Program-made: the position numbers and the translations under genes
Assembly: GCA_030624805.1 (NCBI GenBank)
Contig: JAUXJL010000125.1
Span: 1 to 6,365, forward strand
Direction of reading: 5' to 3'
DNA: 6,365 nucleotides
From: Acidimicrobiia bacterium
GTDB lineage: Bacteria; Actinomycetota; Acidimicrobiia; Spongiisociales; SHLN01
Shown here: one piece after another, positions 4,651-6,365 of the stretch
Layout: each line of letters starts with the position of its first letter
How positions within the stretch are numbered: the stretch's first letter is position 1
The notes under the pieces: generated by a model
Database searches by the model: none
What the model was told of the DNA's origin: nothing
The model's input: only the letters and a program-made list of their open reading frames with translations

Positions 4651-6365
4651 ATGCCGCAGGACCCGTTTGGGGCCAACGCCACGCTCGCAACCCCGCTCGG
4701 TGACCGGACCGTCTACCGGCTCGATGCCCTGGCGGGGATAGCCGACGTCGACTCACTCCCCTACACGATAAAGGTGTTGTTGGAAGCCGTTCTCCGCCAC
4801 CATGATGGGCGCATCGTCACGGACCAAGACGTGAAGGCCCTGGCCGCCTTCGACGCCACCGCGGTTGGCGAAACTGAGATTGCATTCACCCCGGGCCGGG
4901 TCGTCCTCCAGGACTTCACAGGGGTTCCCGCCGTGGTCGACCTGGCCGCCATGCGGGCGGCGGTGGTCCGGATGACCGGCAACGAGGCGAGCGCCCAAAA
5001 GGTAAATCCGCTGGTCCAATGTGACCTGGTCATCGATCACTCGGTGCAGGTTGATGCCTTCAACTCGGGCATGGCGCTGCTCATCAACTCCGAGAAGGAG
5101 TTCGAGCGCAATCGAGAACGGTATGAGTTCCTGAAGTGGGGTCAGTCGGCATTCGACAACTTCCGGGTAGTGCCCCCCGCGACGGGAATCGTCCACCAGG
5201 TGAACCTCGAGTACCTGGCCAAGGTTGCCTGGGACGACGGAACCAACCTGTATCCCGACAGTCTGGTCGGCACCGACAGCCACACCACGATGATCAACGG
5301 CATCGGGGTGCTCGGATGGGGCGTTGGAGGCATCGAGGCTGAGGCCGTTATGGTCGGCCAGCCGATCTACATGCTCATCCCCGAGGTGGTTGGCTTCCGC
5401 CTGGACGGAAAGCTGCCGGAGGGTGCTACCGCCACCGATCTGGTGCTCCGGGTCACCGAGATGCTTCGGGATCACGGAGTGGTCAGCAAATTCGTCGAGT
5501 TTCATGGGCCGGGGCTCGCCGACATGCCGCTCGCCAACCGGGCCACGATCGCAAATATGGCCCCGGAGTACGGCGCCACAGTCGGATTCTTCCCGGTCGA
5601 CGAGCAGACCACCCGCTACATGCACCTCACCGGGCGCGACGAGGCTCTGATCGAGACGGTCGAGCAGTACTACCGCGAGCAAGGGATGTGGCGCAATGAG
5701 TCTCGCTCCATCACCTACAGCTCCAACCTCGAGCTCGACATGTCGACTGTGGAGCCTGCGCTGGCCGGACCGAAGCGCCCGCAGGACCGGATCGACCTCT
5801 CGGCCATGAAGAACCAGTGGCGCCAGGACATAGTGGACACATTCGGAAAAGCCGGGCGTGGTGGCCCTGGCTCGGTCACCGAATGGGAAGACGAAGGCGG
5901 GCCTGCCGTCAGCGAAGGCGCCGACCTGGACGGTGCGACCGTCACCTTTGAGGGAAAGACCTTCGACATGAAGCACGGCGACGTCGTGATCGCCGCCATC
6001 ACCAGCTGCACCAATACGTCAAACCCGGACGTGATGGTGGGCGCCGGGCTCGTAGCCCGCAAGGCCCGGGAACGCGGCCTTACCCGCCAGCCGTGGGTGA
6101 AGACATCCTTCGCGCCCGGCTCCAAGGTCGTCACCGAATACCTGCAGGATTCCGACCTCATGAAAGACCTGGAGGCTGCCGGCTTTTACCTGGTGGGTTA
6201 CGGGTGCACCACGTGCATCGGCAACAGCGGACCGCTCCCATCGGAGATCAGCGCCGCCATTCACGAGCACGACCTCGTCGCGGCCTCGGTTCTGTCGGGA
6301 AATCGCAACTTCGAGGGCCGGATTTCTCCCGATGTGCGGGCCAACTACCTGGCCTCTCCCCCACT
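4651..6365 (+). CDS. acnA: Aconitate hydratase AcnA, 3' end missing
   Basis: The first 571 codons of an AcnA/IRP1-type aconitase, which interconverts citrate and isocitrate in the TCA cycle using a 4Fe-4S cluster. Landmarks are LPYTIKVLLEAVLRH near residue 33, VVLQDFTGVPAVVDLAAMR near 87-105, DHSVQVD, GTDSHTTM at 207-214, the Gly-rich GIGVLGWGVGGIEAE that follows, and VEFHGPG. The cluster ligands are all present: Cys453 in AITSCTNTSNP, and Cys519 and Cys522 in GYGCTTCIGNSGPL. SGNRNFEGR at 549-557 is intact. Relatives have roughly 890-940 residues, so the C-terminal swivel domain lies beyond the window; no internal stop or frameshift is seen. The ATG at 4651 has a strong Shine-Dalgarno 7 nt upstream. 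The gene is divergent from the acetyltransferase gene across 97 bp. The long minus-strand frames opposite it are shadows. Confidence 0.97.
   Translation, partial: MPQDPFGANATLATPLGDRTVYRLDALAGIADVDSLPYTIKVLLEAVLRHHDGRIVTDQDVKALAAFDATAVGETEIAFTPGRVVLQDFTGVPAVVDLAAMRAAVVRMTGNEASAQKVNPLVQCDLVIDHSVQVDAFNSGMALLINSEKEFERNRERYEFLKWGQSAFDNFRVVPPATGIVHQVNLEYLAKVAWDDGTNLYPDSLVGTDSHTTMINGIGVLGWGVGGIEAEAVMVGQPIYMLIPEVVGFRLDGKLPEGATATDLVLRVTEMLRDHGVVSKFVEFHGPGLADMPLANRATIANMAPEYGATVGFFPVDEQTTRYMHLTGRDEALIETVEQYYREQGMWRNESRSITYSSNLELDMSTVEPALAGPKRPQDRIDLSAMKNQWRQDIVDTFGKAGRGGPGSVTEWEDEGGPAVSEGADLDGATVTFEGKTFDMKHGDVVIAAITSCTNTSNPDVMVGAGLVARKARERGLTRQPWVKTSFAPGSKVVTEYLQDSDLMKDLEAAGFYLVGYGCTTCIGNSGPLPSEISAAIHEHDLVAASVLSGNRNFEGRISPDVRANYLASPP

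Noticed and set aside
4554..4682. Upstream extension of the acetyltransferase to the ATG at 4682
   Set aside because: It would add 43 residues unlike the family and overlap the acnA start and its ribosome site. The ATG at 4553 has a TACGAT box at the leaderless spacing and begins directly before the GNAT fold.
4753..5976. 407-codon open frame on the minus strand
   Set aside because: It lies wholly opposite acnA, whose aconitase motifs and three Cys ligands are unmistakable. The minus product is His/Val/Gly-rich with no recognisable domain, as expected for the antisense of a high-GC gene.

Overview
The window looks like ordinary chromosomal DNA from a high-GC actinobacterium. The pointers are a small DUF3107-type protein, an Mrp/ApbC ATPase without the usual C-terminal CxxC pair, a luciferase-like oxidoreductase of the kind that often uses F420, an AcnA-type aconitase, and start codons that sit 6 nt after a TANNNT box, as in leaderless actinobacterial mRNAs. 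A deep-branching class such as Acidimicrobiia is a guess, not something the sequence proves.

Layout. (1) Plus strand, about 1-1717: the C-terminal part of an NmrA/HSCARG-like NAD(P)-binding protein, cut by the window edge, followed with an ATGA overlap by a complete luciferase-like monooxygenase. (2) Minus strand, 1787-3574, read right to left: a small membrane protein split by an apparent one-base frameshift, then mrp, then the DUF3107-type protein, closely spaced and probably one transcription unit. (3) Plus strand, 3601-3960: a small VOC-fold protein, divergent from the membrane gene across 26 bp. (4) Minus strand, 3957-4553: a phosphinothricin-type GNAT acetyltransferase that meets the VOC gene tail to tail, both stop codons lying in one CTAG. 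(5) Plus strand, 4651 to the window end: the first 571 codons of aconitase acnA, divergent from the acetyltransferase.

The genes do not form one obvious pathway. Aconitase contains a 4Fe-4S cluster and Mrp belongs to a family of Fe-S carriers or assembly ATPases, but here Mrp contains no cysteine at all. The acetyltransferase, the VOC protein and the two oxidoreductase-type proteins look like general accessory metabolism or detoxification. No RNA gene, CRISPR array, insertion sequence, integrase or convincing hairpin terminator was seen, and no intergenic stretch exceeds 300 bases. The longest, 4554-4650 (97 bp), holds the two divergent promoters of region 5. The gap 1718-1786 (69 bp) lies between converging genes and shows no strong terminator.

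No new multi-gene system is evident. The points most worth a second look are the back-to-back leaderless promoters at 3575-3600, the cysteine-free Mrp with its uncharacterised membrane-protein partner, the one-base frameshift at 3355-3359, and the anomalous C-terminal tail of the NmrA-like protein.
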